Part shown: positions 9,839-23,247 of the stretch, piece after piece
Numbering within the stretch: the stretch's first letter is position 1
Layout: each line of letters begins with the position of its first letter
Source: Lanius collurio
Lineage: Eukaryota > Chordata > Aves > Passeriformes > Laniidae
NCBI GenBank assembly: GCA_020086605.1
Contig: JACBWW010000039.1
Coordinates: 5,580,624-5,644,623 of the forward strand
Direction of reading: 5' to 3'
Length of the DNA: 64,000 bases
Made by a program: the position numbers and the translations under genes
Notes under the pieces: model-generated
Told to the model about the DNA's origin: nothing
Seen by the model: only the letters and a program-made list of their open reading frames with translations
Databases searched by the model: none

Positions 9839-12800
9839 GTGAGCACCGGGGCGGGGGCGGGCTCTCAAAATGGCCCGGGGAAGGGAGAGGCCCAGGCCCG
9901 GGGGAGGCGGTGGCGGCCTCCGCCCGGAGCGGGGAGCGGGCGTGGAGCCCCTTAGACCCCGCTCGGGCAAGGCGGGGCGGCTCGGCGGGGTGCGGGAGGC
10001 TCCATCGGCGGTGCCGTGAGGGAGCGGGGGGCGGTGATGGCGGTCCGAGCGCGGGTGTGCCCGGATGGGCCGCGCTCCGTCACCCCGGGGATTCTCCCGG
10101 CGGGGCCTCCCGCCGCGACCCTGATCCTCCACTGGGGGCTGGAGCTGGGTTTGCGCTCTCCCCGGGGAGGGCAGGCGGGCCCGGCACCCTCCGGGTGTCC
10201 GGCTGCGCTTGGGGAGCAATTGGAACGAGCTCCTTTTGGGAGGGGTGGGGTGAGGGGGTGGTTGTAGCTGCTGTCCTGGGCCTCGTCCACAGTTCAGTGT
10301 CTGCTGAAGGAATCGCAGCTTTTCAGGGCCGTGTTTTCAGGCCGTGCTTCCCGTGAGTTAAGAAGTCTTGTTGCGGGAGACAGGCGAGAGCAGCTCTTCC
10401 TATCCCGCTGTGTAAGGCTCTGGATGAGCCTGTGACCTGTTCAAACCTGTGGTGGTTGCTGTTCCTTTGCTGAGTTTCTCCCCAGTTAATCACGTCATCT
10501 TTGCTCTGTCACCTTAGCTTCCTGTGTAAGTTTTTCCCTGCCCCTTTTAATGCTGTTTGTTGGCATTTAAGGTTGCTGGTTCTCTGTTTCAAAACCCCTG
10601 TCGAGTCCAGCTGGATGTATGTGTTTTATCTTGGGTGATGTGTTTTAATTGAGGAGCAATATCAGGTTGTATAAAATAGTGTGTGTATGTATATATATAT
10701 GTATGTATGTGTGTATATATATATATATATATAATGTTTGTTTATAAGGTTTAGTGTCTTGGGTTTAGTGTGCAGTAGGGGCCTGACAAAAGGTTTAACA
10801 GCAAAAAAAAATACTGAACTTTTAAAACAATAGTAGTCTTAATTTTGCTGCTTCTCAGGAAGGTGGAGCCTTGATACAGAGAAGCTCCTAAGCAAGAATA
10901 CAAACTTGATAATACCCAACAGTATCATCACACATCACATTTATTTTCCTGTCCATATTGGCAGTATTGGGTAATTTCAACTTGAAAATAGTTGTCAAAA
11001 TGTTCAGAAGAAGTTCTGACACTAATTTGTCCCTGAATTTTAATTGCAGCGACTTGTCAAGTATTTCTAGAACAAATAAACAGTTGGGCAGTTAATTAAG
11101 TTAATTGAGGGTCAGCTATTTAGTTTTGTTGTAGTGGTCAGCTAGCACTTAAACTGACTCTGTTCCCTCTACAGGTTTACCATTTTGGAATTAAAATAAT
11201 GATAGCTTGGAATTATGTCCTGGGAAGGGGAACCAAACCACACATTATAAAATTAAGGGTTTCTTGTTATGCTAGACCACTAAGGCACAACAACTGCAGT
11301 GTTCCCTCCATCAGCAGCTCGGACTGGGTAAATGTTTGTCACTGAAATAACCACACCAGTGTTTTTTCAAGCCTGTAGTGGTTGTGATCTGTATCATATT
11401 TACTTTTCATATTACTGAATTCCTGGATATGCCACTGGACAAGAGTGTTACAAGTGTCTGGTCTCCAGTTTGTGTATTTGGGTTTTTTTTAGAGGAAAGG
11501 GTAGATTAGATGGAAATGTTTTCAGAACACCTCTATATGAATATACTTGCCTTGCTTGTTCCTTTATTCCTTGTGGGGATGTATCAAAATAAATCCCTTG
11601 ATCTTAGCAGAATGATTCCAGTTGCAGTGGATGTGTTGTGCTATTTTTTTAACAATCATAGCATAATGTAATATAATGTTACGAGTTCATTAATTTGAGT
11701 CTAAAGATTGCACTTAAGTCCAGCCTAATGTAGCTCAACACATTAATGGACTGTCCTATTTTTTTTTTTAATAGACAACTTCAGTTTCCATGTATTAAAA
11801 CACTTGAATCCAAACATAATTGAGTATTTATCCAAAGTTTTGTGGTTTAATCTCAGTCTTGGTGAAAACTTGAGCTTGCAAATATTTGTGAAGGGATAAA
11901 ACCAAATGTGAACATTTCCATCTTCAAGGTATTTTTATCAGAGTCTTGTGCTTCTCTAAACCAAAACTTCTGAAGAGCATAGCAGTGTCATAACTTAGTC
12001 AGGAGCTTTGTGTGGTGAGAGGGATAGCCAGGAGCATCCCAGGGACTGGTTTTGCCTTTGCACAAGTTCTGGCTGCAGGTAAGATCACAAGCACAAGTCT
12101 GTGTGTCCTTCAGACTGCTCAGGTTTGTATTAGGGAGGTGCTTGTTAGCAGCTTTTGGTGTGCAGTGTTGAAGCTCAGCTTTTGACTCAAGGAGGTCTGC
12201 AGAGTTGTGGTGCCTTCTAAAACCACCTAATGATTATGGATCGTAGGAAAAGCCAGCACACATTTTATCTTAGTTCAGTAATTTAAAATCACTTTGCTCA
12301 GAGCACTCTGGGTTTCAATGTGCAAGGTGGATGTGCAAATAACCCTGTTAAAATGCTGGAGCTCCCCTGCCTTGGGGTGGCATCAGAAATGGAATTCTCA
12401 TGGCAGAGATGCCTATTTAAATCCAAATAAATTTACCTTCGTTTTATTTCCCACTTCTGTGTTCCTTGGGCACAACAACAGGAATGCACATATCAGAATT
12501 CCTCTGTGAGTTGTGGCTGCAGTGATTCTCCAGTTGTTGCCCTTTTACTATTAGCAGTGCCTGTATTAGCAGCTGTTGTGTGGGGACAGCAAGACTCAGC
12601 AGTGAATTTAAAGATGGGTTTTTCTTTTTCAGTTGAAATTCAGTGAGTTTTGATTGACTTGGTGCTTTCACTAAGCACAGGTTGTGTTTCTTCAGGAGTC
12701 AAAACTCGACTTGTCCTTGCTATCAGTCCTGTTCTTAGTCTGTCAGGGTCAACACTGACTACCTGTGTGCAGCTTTACTTCTTCCTTTGAGTTCAGACTG

Positions 12801-15800
12801 GGCCTTCTGCTGCTAACCCAGAAGGAAGCTCATTTCTGGGCAAAAAGAGCATCATTTCATGAGCCTCTGGTGTTGGAAACTTGCTGTACCTCATATACAC
12901 TTAAATTTCTCTTCTGTGCTATCTGAATTTGATGGCAAAGGCAGTGATATCTTAGTTTTATTTTCCACTTGTATGTGAAAAGTGTTGTTTTAGTAAGTGC
13001 AGATGATAAGAGGCAAAGCCCAGCATTTTGGCAGCTGTTACCACATTTTATTTTCAGAGCTCCATCTTGGTTCCACATGCTCTCTGTGTTCTGGAATTGC
13101 TAAGCTCTGCCCTGATTTCCTCACTTCTTTCTGACTTATCAGGAGCTGTTAGTGTTTCTCTTCTTTATCTCAACAGTTGGTTCAGCTGAAGTGTTTTTCC
13201 TCTCTGGTTTGGCTTTTTTTATTCTGTGGAACTTTCTGCCACTGTTCTGCAAAAGTATTCATTAGCTTTCTATTGTTTAAAATGTACATTCAGAGTGACA
13301 TCTTGTTGAGGGCCTTTGCTTTGAAACACTGGGGTGGTGAAAAAGCTGAATCGATGTTTAACACTCCTTGCTAAACTGGCATTTCAATTTTACAGCACTT
13401 TTCACAGAACACTTCCACAAAACTTTCTTCCAGCTTTCTGAGAGCGGTGCATATTCCATTATAATTTTTGAGTTACAGAGGACACAGGGAGGTCTTAATT
13501 TTAAAACTTGTGGTAGGTTTAATAAAAGTCTAATAAGAACCTAAATCTGCTGTTCATCACAGTGGAAATAAAAAGCCAGAATAGCAGGGAAAAAAAAAAG
13601 CCCTATAATTCATGATGCAGCTTGGAAAACCAGACAAGTTTGTTGCATTTTACTGTTTCTTAGATGGAGATGAGTGTATTGGACCTGTGGTATCAAAGCC
13701 TTCCGTGTGATCACAAAAGGGAACTTCTGCACCTGCACAGAAAGAGAAAGCCAAACAAACTTGCCATAATGAAGCTCCATGTATAATGCAAATAGATGAC
13801 TTTCATTCCACTGTCTTTGAGTGTCTTTTTCCTTTAATGATGGGATTCACTGACAGTTTTTACTTCTGCTTTTGAGCTTGCAGACTTGAGTGATGAAATA
13901 TTTAAGATGAAAATGTACTTTCTGTTATGTCTTACTTCCAGCTAGTTTTGAGTATTGAGAAATTGGATACTGACTGGCATGGAAACTGTTTTTCAACTTT
14001 AAATTCTTCTAGGAAAATGTGGGGTGGGTTGGATGAGTGCTGTGTGTGAAGTGGCTTCTGTTTGTACTTGAAGAAGCTGGGGTAACAGGACTGCCTGTTC
14101 TAGCTGCTGTTCCTGTGTCATTTGAGACATGGAATTGGAGAGAGGGCTGGCTGGGGCTGTGCTGCCATGGCACGGCAGAGCTGCTGAAGTCACAGTTCGT
14201 GGAAAGCGCTTGGACACGCAGCTGTGCTCTGCTTCTCTCCAGCTGAAGTGTCTTTGAGGTGTGTTCACTGCAAGCTGGGCAGGAAAAATAGCCCCTAACG
14301 ACCCAAAGCAAACAAATCAGTGTTTCTGGCTTCCAATCTGAGTCACTCCTTTAGTTCAAGGGTTTGATCATTTCTGCAGACTGGAAGTAAGCAAGGTGCT
14401 CTACCGGTTGAAGTACCTAATTAAGATGAGGGTATGAATCATAAATGAGAAGTTGGCCTTCTGTTGAGGACATCTCTGGAACACCCACACTGCCATCCTC
14501 TTTTTTGTTTATACAGAGGTATTAACTGTGTTTCTGGGACGTGAGGTAACTCAGGAAACATTCCTGCCATACAGAGCACGGGAGATTCTCAGGTGAGGTT
14601 GAAATACCGGTAGCACCGACATGGGGGAGTTGTAGAGGAACTTCTTGTTACACACCTGACTCATGAGCAGCTGAGTTGTTTCCTCAGTTTAATTAAATTC
14701 CATACCTTGTCCTGTTAAAATTTGAGGCTTGTCCCATAAATCTAACAAAGATTTTAATTTTAAGGTATCGCTTTTTTCATGTAACCCTGCCAATGAGGGA
14801 TTCCAGGGTTTGTCAGATTTTCTAGGTTCTGCCTAGTTGGTTTAATGAGAGTTATAATGTTTTATGGGATTGCTTTTAAATATAAAAAACCCAGGAATGC
14901 AGGCTAAGGTAGTGTCTTGGTGTTCAATACAGATAACTAATGTCAGGAGATATTACACATTATTGAAGGAAGAAGGAACTAGAGATTTATTGCTGTGCAT
15001 TATGGTCCATTAGTAGTTTTTATGGGAAAAATTCTGTAGTCCACAAGTGCTAAGCAATATGGAGATAGACAGTGTTACTGTTGAAGGTGGATGAGTAAAA
15101 CACAAATGTTATCCCTGTTTGGCTGTTCCAGTAGATTTGAGGCAGTACCACATTCCTTACTGGATTTAGTTTACACACAACCTGGCATAAAAGAAAACAT
15201 AAAATATTTCTTACGCTGCAAGAATGATAACTTTGCATTATTGAGGGAATATCCAGTACTCTTAAATTGTTCCTATCCAAAAGAACATAGTATTACTTCC
15301 TCTTGCATAAAAGAATGTAACAAACAATGGCTTTTGTGGGCTTACTGCAGTTTGGAACAGCAGTGGAGAGACAGGCAGTCATTTGTGCTCGGAAATCTCT
15401 GAGGTTGTTGAAGCGTGACTGCAGGGAAGATACTTCTCTGATTTGTGGCAGGATGGGAACACCAATTAAGAATTCGTTGTAGTTTCTGTGTCTGGATATT
15501 CAGCTGCTGAAGAATTTTTTTTTTTAAGGAGAGAATTGTTTATCCTATCTCTGGTTCTCTTGCTTTGTGCAATCTTTAGGTGGTCACCCCCTCACTTCCC
15601 CATAAAGAGATTTTCATGTCTGGGTATCTCAGCTGAAGCTGGTGATCACCAGCAGATCTGAACTTCCTGCTCGTAGTTGTGACCTTCCCCACCCTGTGTC
15701 AACTCAGTGCTGACAAGGAAGGACACTAAAGGAGGAAATTCTGAATCTTTTAGCTTGGATAAGAACAAAGTCTTACACTGGAAGAAAGCAGCAGAGTTGG

Positions 15801-18800
15801 AGTGTACCTGCTTATTAGATAACCAAATGTTGGTTATTTTGTTGTAAGTTAATAGTACACCTGTTGGTTTTTCCTCATCAGGTTCGCCTGTATTACTGGC
15901 TTCCTTAAGCCAGTCTTAATTGTCTGCAGGGTTTGAGCTGAGAGCAGCATCCTGAGGGGCAGATTTTCAAGTTATTTCTGCCTCTCTGCCCTGCTGTGGC
16001 AGGAACACGAGGTGCTGGTAACTCCCACCATGGAAATCCTGCTGTCCAGCCAGATGGGCACTATGCAGATGGGGCAGGAGTAGTGTGAACATGCCAGGAA
16101 GTTCAGTCTGGCCATGGAGAGCTCTGCAGTGGGCTGGGAGGTGAGGCTTATATTGGACAATGTGCACAGGGAGTGCACAGGGAGGAGACAGAAAGCAGCA
16201 GAAGCCTTGGGGTAGAAAATCCTGGGTTTTATTTGCTGGTTTTAATATCAGAGCTCTGGTTTGAAGAGTATCATCCCATTTGCTGTCAGCAGTCAGGTGG
16301 GGAGAATGTGTTGTTGCTGTGTTTCTGTGCCATTTCCCTCAGTGTAAGCATCCCATAGAGATTCACAGCAGTTCTGGGATGGTGAAATTGGGATATGAGG
16401 GGACTGATGTAACCTGTTAGTAGCTTGCAGTCGGAAAATACACCGAGTTTGTCACTAGCAGAAATAGTCCTCATGTAAATTAAATTCTTCATTCAAGATC
16501 CCACCTCTGAGGCTTTTTTATTAGCAGTAAACTCTATTCAGCCTTGAGCATTAGCTGATTTTATAATTTAGGCAGGAAGATAAGAGGTGATGGAGGAGAA
16601 AAGAGGAGCAAACCTCGAAATAAGTGGTACTGACTTATCCCAGACATTTCCTAAAGAATCACCTTTTGAACTGTACATCAGCCTATTGGTAAAGAAGAGA
16701 TTTGAAACAGTTTTTTTCCCTCATTTGACTTGTTTTGACTCTCTTTTTTTCTCTGACCAAGAACAGTGCCCCTTCATTTTCTGAAATGGAATAGGCAAAT
16801 ACGTAGGCATTATTATAGCCAAGGTGCCTGCAAGCACTGCAATTTTCAGTTAAAAGGAAAGTAGTAAATAAATGTTATGTTTTGCATGTGTAGTGCAGCT
16901 TTCTTTTTTAGAAGCTGTTGAAGAATTAGTCTAATGCTTACAAAGGTGTTAATATTGCCATCTCTCTGAAGACATTCCATGTGCTTTGAAGTCAGTAAAT
17001 CCCATGGCAGTCATTTGGGGTAAAATATTTTACAAAGCTTGTGCTGCTCCTGTCCTTTAGCATCTTATTCCTTGTCCTTACTTTCTTAATCTTATTGTTG
17101 ACTTAGTTTCATAGTTATCCCAAAAGAGGGAATGGTGGTTAGAGTTTGATGTGTATTCCCAAAGAACTAATGCATCTTTCAAGGTTTTATTTAGGATTCA
17201 AGTCTCATATTCTACTCGAGGCTTTTATTCAGAACTAAAGACAGTTGCTTTTAAAAGTATCTTCTCCAGCATGTCTTTAAGTAATGCTACTTGGAGTAAT
17301 AATTCTGCTAGAGAAAGCCCATAAAAAAAAAGTTGATTGAAGCTGTGTTCTCATTAGAAATACGTGCCTGGCATGTGAAGGGCACAGAGATTTCCTAAGT
17401 GAGCTGGGCCAGAGCTGAACACACCTGCAGAAACTATTGCTCAACTGTCCTGTGAATGGGGCCATTTATCAGCACGTCACAGGACGCGGCAGGTCACATG
17501 CCAGTCTGCAGTCTTTAGATTGCACCAGGGATTTAGAAATGCAGAGAAAGCTGATAGGCTTCCATCTGACTCAGTAGTGACCCTGGTGGTTGCTGCTGCT
17601 TCCTGATTACCCAAAAAAAGAGGTGTAAATGCTTTGGTGAAATGGCAGAACTTCCCAGAACCCAACAGCACCCGTAGCTCTGAGTGGCAACAAGTTAATA
17701 TCACTAACTTAAAGTCAAGTTCCACTGCATCAGAACTGAGGACAAAGAGGGTCAGAACAGCAATTTCATAATTGGCAAGTGTGCAATGATGGGATATCCT
17801 GTCCTGTGGAATTTTTCCGGTGCTACACACCGAGGTTGTTGGTGCACTTTAATTTTCACCACAGCAGCTGAAATAAAGTGCCCGTGGAGATCATGCAGTG
17901 CTGCTCTTCTGGAGAAGCACTAATGTAAACTGTGGGCAGTCTTGACTTGACAGCTGTGCTGACAAACCAAAAAAAGATGCTTTTTGCACTAGACAGATGT
18001 CTAAGTGTTGGAAATTTTCCAGTGAGAAGCAGAAAAGCTTTATTCTTCCAGTATTTCCATGTCACATGAAGTATGGTTTAAATGAAAGGAATGTTTTCTG
18101 ATGGGGAATGTTATTGCAGAGCTTTTTAGCATGCAGAGGATTAGCTTGTTAATCACCTCTGTGAGTAACTAGATTCTACCAGTTGTACAGGAAAATTCTT
18201 GATGCTGTGAATAGTGAGGCAGAGTGATCAAGGAAACTGGTTATTTTATCTTCATTTGATGTATTTGCATGGCACAGCCAGTGCCAGAATGTCTCCTGCA
18301 TTTGCATGTGTTCTTTATAATATTTATCAGATACAGACATGGCATTCATCGATTGTTTTCCTTGAGAGACATTGTCAAGTGCTTCATCCAAATGAAAAAC
18401 AATATGAGAAGGTTATATTTAAAAATATGCAGCATGAAAGATAGCTCTTTAAAGCAGTGGTGTACCTGGAATATGCTGGAGTTTTGTCTTGGAAATTTTG
18501 CTCATCAACATCAGTAATTCAGTAAATGCTGAAACTTGAAAGCAAATTCCTTTCTTGATGTAAAGCTATAAAGTTGATTTTACAAACCCTTTTCCTTTTC
18601 TGAGGGAATGAGAAGCGTTCCTTTTTTTTTGTTTTGTGCAGGCAGTGTTCCACAGCATCTTCTTTATTTGAGTTCTTCATAACCACTTTGTTCTGTTAAA
18701 ATTCACTTGGATGGTGAAGAGGGTGTTTCTGCAGCAGGCAGGAAAAAGCAAGGAACATAGAATCCTGTGCTGAGAGCGTGCTCAGGGATGGCTTGTGCCT

Positions 18801-19174
18801 TGAACTACACTACTGTGAGGCTGCTTGGAGAGACAGTTGTGACATTAGGAATATTTTATGCAAAAAGCAGATAATCATAGACACCTAGTTAACTTTGTGA
18901 GTGTAAAGATGGGCTAAGGCTTATGATGATATCCCCTGTGTTCATACCTGCTGCTTTGTTGAGTATTTGGTAATGATGGGCATCAGTTTTCTTTGTACTT
19001 CTTGAGGAGGTTCATGCTTTGGTTTTGATCCCTGTGGTGATGAACCTGATCTTAACTAAAGCTTCATTAGCAAACTGCTTTACCCTGTGCTTCAGTCTCC
19101 ATTGTAAACATGCCTAAATTTCATGGCATGTATTTCACTGCTCTCCATGAAGGGTTTGTTCTCTCCTTTTTTAG
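9839..19174 (+). other. RLIM: RLIM intron 1
   Basis: The intron runs from donor GTGAGC (9839) to acceptor CTCCTTTTTTAG (19174). Its first 400 bp belong to the CpG island; the rest is AT-rich with many T runs and no recognised exon or full transposon. A TA/TG microsatellite lies at 10680-10733. Additional noncoding exons cannot be excluded. Confidence 0.7.
10680..10733. repeat. (TG/TA)n microsatellite
   Basis: Alternating TG, TATG and TA dinucleotides run for about 54 bp, ending in eleven uninterrupted TA steps. The tract is in RLIM intron 1 and is likely to vary in length. Confidence 0.9.
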
Positions 19175-19194
19175 GTACTCTTCCACTCATCAAG

Positions 19195-19363
19195 ATGGAA
19201 AGCTCAGACTCTAGTGATAAAGGAAGTATTGATCAATCAGAAGCCCAACGTCAGAGCCAGCTGGATAGGTTAGATCGAGAAGAAGCTTTCTATCAGTTTG
19301 TGAACAACCTGAGTGAAGAGGACTACAGGCTTATGAGAGATAACAATTTGCTAGGAACACCAG
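19195..19363 (+). CDS. RLIM: RLIM first coding exon
   Basis: The exon begins at 19175 after the acceptor TTTTTTAG, so 20 nt of 5' untranslated sequence precede the ATG at 19195. It encodes residues 1-56 and the first base of Gly57, and ends CACCAG/GTAGGT, a phase-1 donor. It carries the N-terminal block shared with RNF6. Confidence 0.95.
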
Positions 19364-22300
19364 GTAGGTAATGCTTGCCTATGTCCATCCTGCTGGAGTT
19401 GCTTGCAGGCAGTTTGTGTCATTTTCTGTTCTCCTGAAGCCCTTTCACCTGTTTGTGTGCTGCAGTCGTCTTCCATGGTAGGAAGTAGCTTCTTGCTAAT
19501 TTGTGCACACTCAAATTCGAGTGGTCCCTTCACTTGTGGATAGTTAGGATGGTGTGGATTCATCAGATGTAAAAATCTGGTGTTTGCACAGCTTGGCAGG
19601 AACACCTAGATTTGACCCAGTTCCAGTTATGAACCCTTAGATGGCAAAAAAATCTCCTTTAAGCATCTGTGTGCAGGTTTTGTGCTGGTGAGGTTAAGAG
19701 TTTGTAACCAGGTAAGTAGTCTGGTATGAGATTTTGCATGGGCATTTTGATGTCAGTTCTCAATCAACTTGTTAAATTTCCTCTTCATAGATTCATACCT
19801 AATTCAAACCATGACTCAACTAATTTAAACCTTCTTTTCCTGCGTGTGGAGGTGTTAACCTCAACTATTTCAGCCTGGACAGCCATTTAATGGGTGTAGG
19901 ATGACAAAAATTGCTGCTCAGTTGTAGAGGTTACAGAACCAGAGAGCACATCTCTCTTGAATAGGATGGAACTGTTGGATATTTCAGCTTCAGCACAACT
20001 TGGGACAACAGTGCTAAAGTGTCTGAACTTCCCCTTAGCAACCTGCTTGGCAGTGCCATTGTGGCAGGATTTAATTAGAGCACAAGCAGTGGCTTGTACC
20101 TTCTTTAGAAGCTTTTGATAATGCTTGCCATACATATATGATTTGGAAATATTTTTGGAAAATTTTGCTTATTTTCTAAGGTGAAATTACTGAAGAAGAG
20201 TTGCTGAGAAGGCTACACCAAGTTAAAGAAGGTCCGCCACAGCAAAACAGTGATGAGAATAGAGGTATATACAGTATTTGTGAAAACTCTTAACTTTAGC
20301 ACCCCGTACGGACCTTAACTTGAGTGCAGGAGTGGAACAAGTTAAGCCTAGGCAGGGGCAAGGTGAGCTTTGTTTCAAAACTCAGTGAACCTTATGTCTG
20401 CTATCTGCTGCAGAGGTCAGTTTGGGACAGATTTCATTCGTAACACATCTTACTTCTATCAAAATAAAGTTTTGTTTAGGTTTATTTCTTTTTTTTTTTT
20501 ATTTCTTTTTAAGATTACCTTCCTGTCTGCTCCCTTCTGGGATGCTTTTTGGCAATCCCTCTTTTTTAATTCACTATTCTTCCCTTCCAAAGATGCTGCA
20601 TTGCTTTTGTCATCACCCTTCTGTAGAAATTGGTGGGGGATGCTCGGAGCTGACCACTGGGGTTCATTCTTCCGTGAGACAGAGTTGCTATAAAGCTCTG
20701 CAGGTGAAGGCTCAGGACAAACTTGATTCTCTGTTTCATGGTCGATAGATCACTTAATTGTTTGGAAAGGAAAACACAGAATATTGATGTGTTATGACAC
20801 CTGACATGTGACTTTCCATTTACTTATGATAAAAAATACGTGTTCTTTTGATGACCTGTTTGCTCTGTGATGGCTGCAGCCAATCTGTCCATATTAGAGC
20901 AGTGTCCACTCCTGCTCCCTTAGAAGAGCTCTGGTAGTTACAGAATTGTCTCGCTGCCTATGAATCCACAGTAGCACTTGGTAGGATTCAGCACTTCTAA
21001 ATTGTCACTTGTTAAGCTAAGCAATTATGTTCTTGGAAAAGATAGCTCCAAAATTAGCTCAGTACTCTAATTTTGGTAGTTCCCTGTCTTTTTCTCACAG
21101 GTGCAGAGTCCGCAGAAGATGTTTCAAATGGAGATTCTATAATAGACTGGCTTAATTCAGTCCGACAGACTGGAAATACAACACGAAGTGGGCAGCGAGG
21201 AAACCAGTCCTGGAGAGCAGTGAGCCGGACTAACCCAAATAGCGGCGACTTCAGATTCAGTTTGGAAATAAATGTCAACCGTAATAATGGGAACACAAAT
21301 CCAGAAACTGAGAATGAGCCGTCTGTAGAGCCTTCCAATGGGGAGGATTTGGAAAACAGCCAAAGTGACTCTGAAATTCCAAGGTCTGAATCACCGTCTG
21401 TAAGGCAGCCGGGATCAGAAAGGAGCAGTGCGGAGGAGCTGACGGCTGAGGAGGCTTCCCCTCCTAGAGGGCAGAGGAGAGCCAGGAGTAGGAGTCCAGA
21501 GCAGCGGCGGACGCGGGCTAGGACTGATAGAAGTAGGTCACCTCTTAACGCAGTGAGTGAGGCCCCTCGCAGGTCTCACCACAACACATCATCTCAAACA
21601 CTTGACCACTCCTCAGCAAGCGAGGCTGAGGGCAGCTCTAGAACCAGGCAGCACGTGACGTTAAGGCAGCACACAGTGGGGACTGAGGTGCCAAGTGAAA
21701 ATGCAGTTCTGTTTTCCCCCCCTGAAACGAGGCCTGCTCCTCAAGCAGCAGGTTCTTCCGAAAGTACCGGCACCGGTGAGTCTGCGGCTCCTGGGCAGAG
21801 GCCTCCCACCATAGTGCTTGACCTGCAGGTGAGAAGAGTTCGCCCGGGGGAGTACCGGCAGAGGGACAGCATAGCCAACAGGACCCGGTCCCGGTCACAG
21901 ACCCCCAACAACACGGTGACCTACGAGAGCGAGCGCGGAGGCTTCCGGCGCACGTTCTCCCGCTCGGAGCGGGCTGGAGTGAGAACTTACGTGAGCACCA
22001 TTAGGATTCCCATCCGCAGGATCTTAAACACAGGCCTGAGCGAGACTACGTCAGTCGCCATCCAGACCATGCTGAGGCAGATCATGACAGGCTTCGGGGA
22101 GCTCAGTTACTTCATGTACAGTGATAGCGATGCAGATCCCAGCGGGCCAGCTCCCAGTCAGAACGTGGAGACTGCTGAGCCGCAGAGCGGAGGTGGGGGC
22201 ACCTCGGGCAGTGAGAATGCAGATGTTAGCTCAGGGGAGGTGTACGAGGGGGGGCACGAGGCTAGCTCAACATCCGGTGCCAGGCGGGAAGGCCGCAACA

Positions 22301-22635
22301 CGAGGGGACCGGTCACTTTTGAAGAAAGCGGTTCTCTCCCATTCCTTAGCCTTGCACAGTTTTTCCTACTCAACGAAGATGATGATGACCAACCAAGAGG
22401 ACTCACCAAAGAACAAATTGACAACCTAGCCATGAGGAATTTTGGTGAGAGCGACGCTCTGAAAACCTGCAGCGTGTGCATCACAGAGTACACGGAGGGC
22501 AACAAGCTCCGCAAGCTGCCGTGCTCGCACGAGTACCACGTGCACTGCATCGACCGCTGGCTCTCGGAGAACTCCACCTGCCCCATCTGTCGCAGAGCAG
22601 TCTTAGCTTCTGGGAACAGGGAGAGTGTTGTCTAA
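19195..22635 (+). CDS. RLIM: RLIM (RNF12), RING-H2 E3 ubiquitin ligase, spliced coding region
   Basis: Three coding exons (19195-19363, 20181-20264, 21101-22635) join in phase to 1788 nt, 595 residues plus stop; the human protein has about 624. RLIM is a nuclear ubiquitin ligase that targets LIM-homeodomain cofactors (CLIM/LDB) and, in placental mammals, REX1 to activate XIST. Residues 24-70 form the conserved leucine-rich N-terminal block ([20 protein letters not shown]). Residues about 207-231 are an Arg/Ser-rich basic region likely to act in nuclear import. A second conserved basic block follows [21 protein letters not shown] leucine-rich segment, [19 protein letters not shown], precedes the C-terminal RING, with zinc ligands Cys541, Cys544, Cys559, His561, His564, Cys567, Cys578 and Cys581. 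The terminus NRESVV matches the family. The polyserine tract of mammalian RLIM is absent. The start was chosen because [10 protein letters not shown] aligns with the family start. RNF6 is the closest paralog but matches less well. Confidence 0.97.
19364..20180 (+). other. RLIM: RLIM intron between coding exons 1 and 2
   Basis: The 817-bp intron has donor GTAGGT and acceptor TTCTAAG. No repeat or embedded feature was recognised. Confidence 0.9.
20181..20264 (+). CDS. RLIM: RLIM second coding exon
   Basis: This 84-nt exon lies between acceptor TTTTCTAAG (20180) and donor GTATAT (20265), both phase 1. It encodes residues 57-85, [17 protein letters not shown] and on through SDENRG, matching the family's second coding exon with a few substitutions. 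It is too short to be obvious as an open frame and was placed by homology and splice sites. Confidence 0.93.
20265..21100 (+). other. RLIM: RLIM intron between coding exons 2 and 3
   Basis: The 836-bp intron has donor GTATAT and acceptor CTCACAG. It contains a T-rich run near 20485-20515 and nothing else recognised. Confidence 0.9.
21101..22635 (+). CDS. RLIM: RLIM last coding exon
   Basis: The exon starts after acceptor TTTTTCTCACAG (21100) and encodes residues 85-595, with stop TAA at 22633-22635. It contains the basic regions, the acidic leucine-rich segment and the whole RING-H2 finger. Having most of the protein in one large last exon is the family's normal structure. The frame extends upstream into the intron (from 21073), but that part is not exon. 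Confidence 0.97.
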
Positions 22636-23241
22636 AGGAGAGCTGAGTCGATGGCCAGGCAGCCGGTGTGATAGTGATGGGCAAAGAAGTCACTTCCTTT
22701 ATGGCCACTTTTTGAGTGGTACCTCAGTGTATAGTAATGACTCGGAGTGAATCTTCCCCCTCATTTAAGCATTTTCTCTGGATTCAAGCTTTGGGAATTG
22801 GAAAATTTCTTTAATTAGGTTTTTCAAGTTCTAGTCAGTTTGGGTGTTCAATTTCACTTGTCCAAAGACATCTCCCCACTTCAAAATATTTTTTTTTCTT
22901 TGTGAAGAGTATTAAGTTCTTTCTCCTACCCAGCCCAATAAACAGTTTGTCCTCAAGATTGTGCTTCTGAGGAGTTCTTTGAGAAGTTATCCAGCTCAAT
23001 GTCCATGAGTCATAGAGGAATTTTTGCAAGAAATCCAACTCTCTGAAAAAGTAACATTAATTTAATTGCACACTTAAACATACTTTTGATTTTCCTCCTG
23101 GGTTAATATTGGACATGTCTGTGTAAATAACACTAATGTTAGCCCTTTCCCCATCACTATGGCACGCTGTAGGATGAGCTGTTAGCTTAATTGGGATATT
23201 TATCTTGTTGTGGAAATATAAGAATTGCCTATGCTTGTTTA

Positions 23242-23247
23242 AATAAA
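23242..23247 (+). terminator. RLIM: Candidate proximal polyadenylation signal of RLIM
   Basis: AATAAA occurs about 610 nt after the stop codon and is followed by a genomic A run (GAAAAAAAAAAC). The A run can also cause false cDNA ends by internal priming, which lowers confidence. Confidence 0.35.

Larger units (their letters stand above)
9541..10240 (+). promoter_or_regulatory. RLIM: CpG-island promoter of RLIM
   Basis: The segment is very GC-rich with dense CpG and no TATA box, the usual housekeeping promoter type. Visible candidate sites are two ETS-type motifs, CACTTCCGG at 9637-9645 and GCTTCCGG at 9658-9665, an NRF1-like CGCGCCTGCGCG near 9609-9620, and AAAATGG elements of YY1 type near 9546 and 9695. 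The exon 1 donor at 9839 lies inside the island. Motif calls are by eye and function is inferred from position. Confidence 0.8.

Noticed and set aside
9452..10219. 255-codon - strand open frame over the RLIM promoter
   Set aside because: It is GC-driven, Pro/Arg/Ala-rich frame in a CpG island, without splice support or homology.
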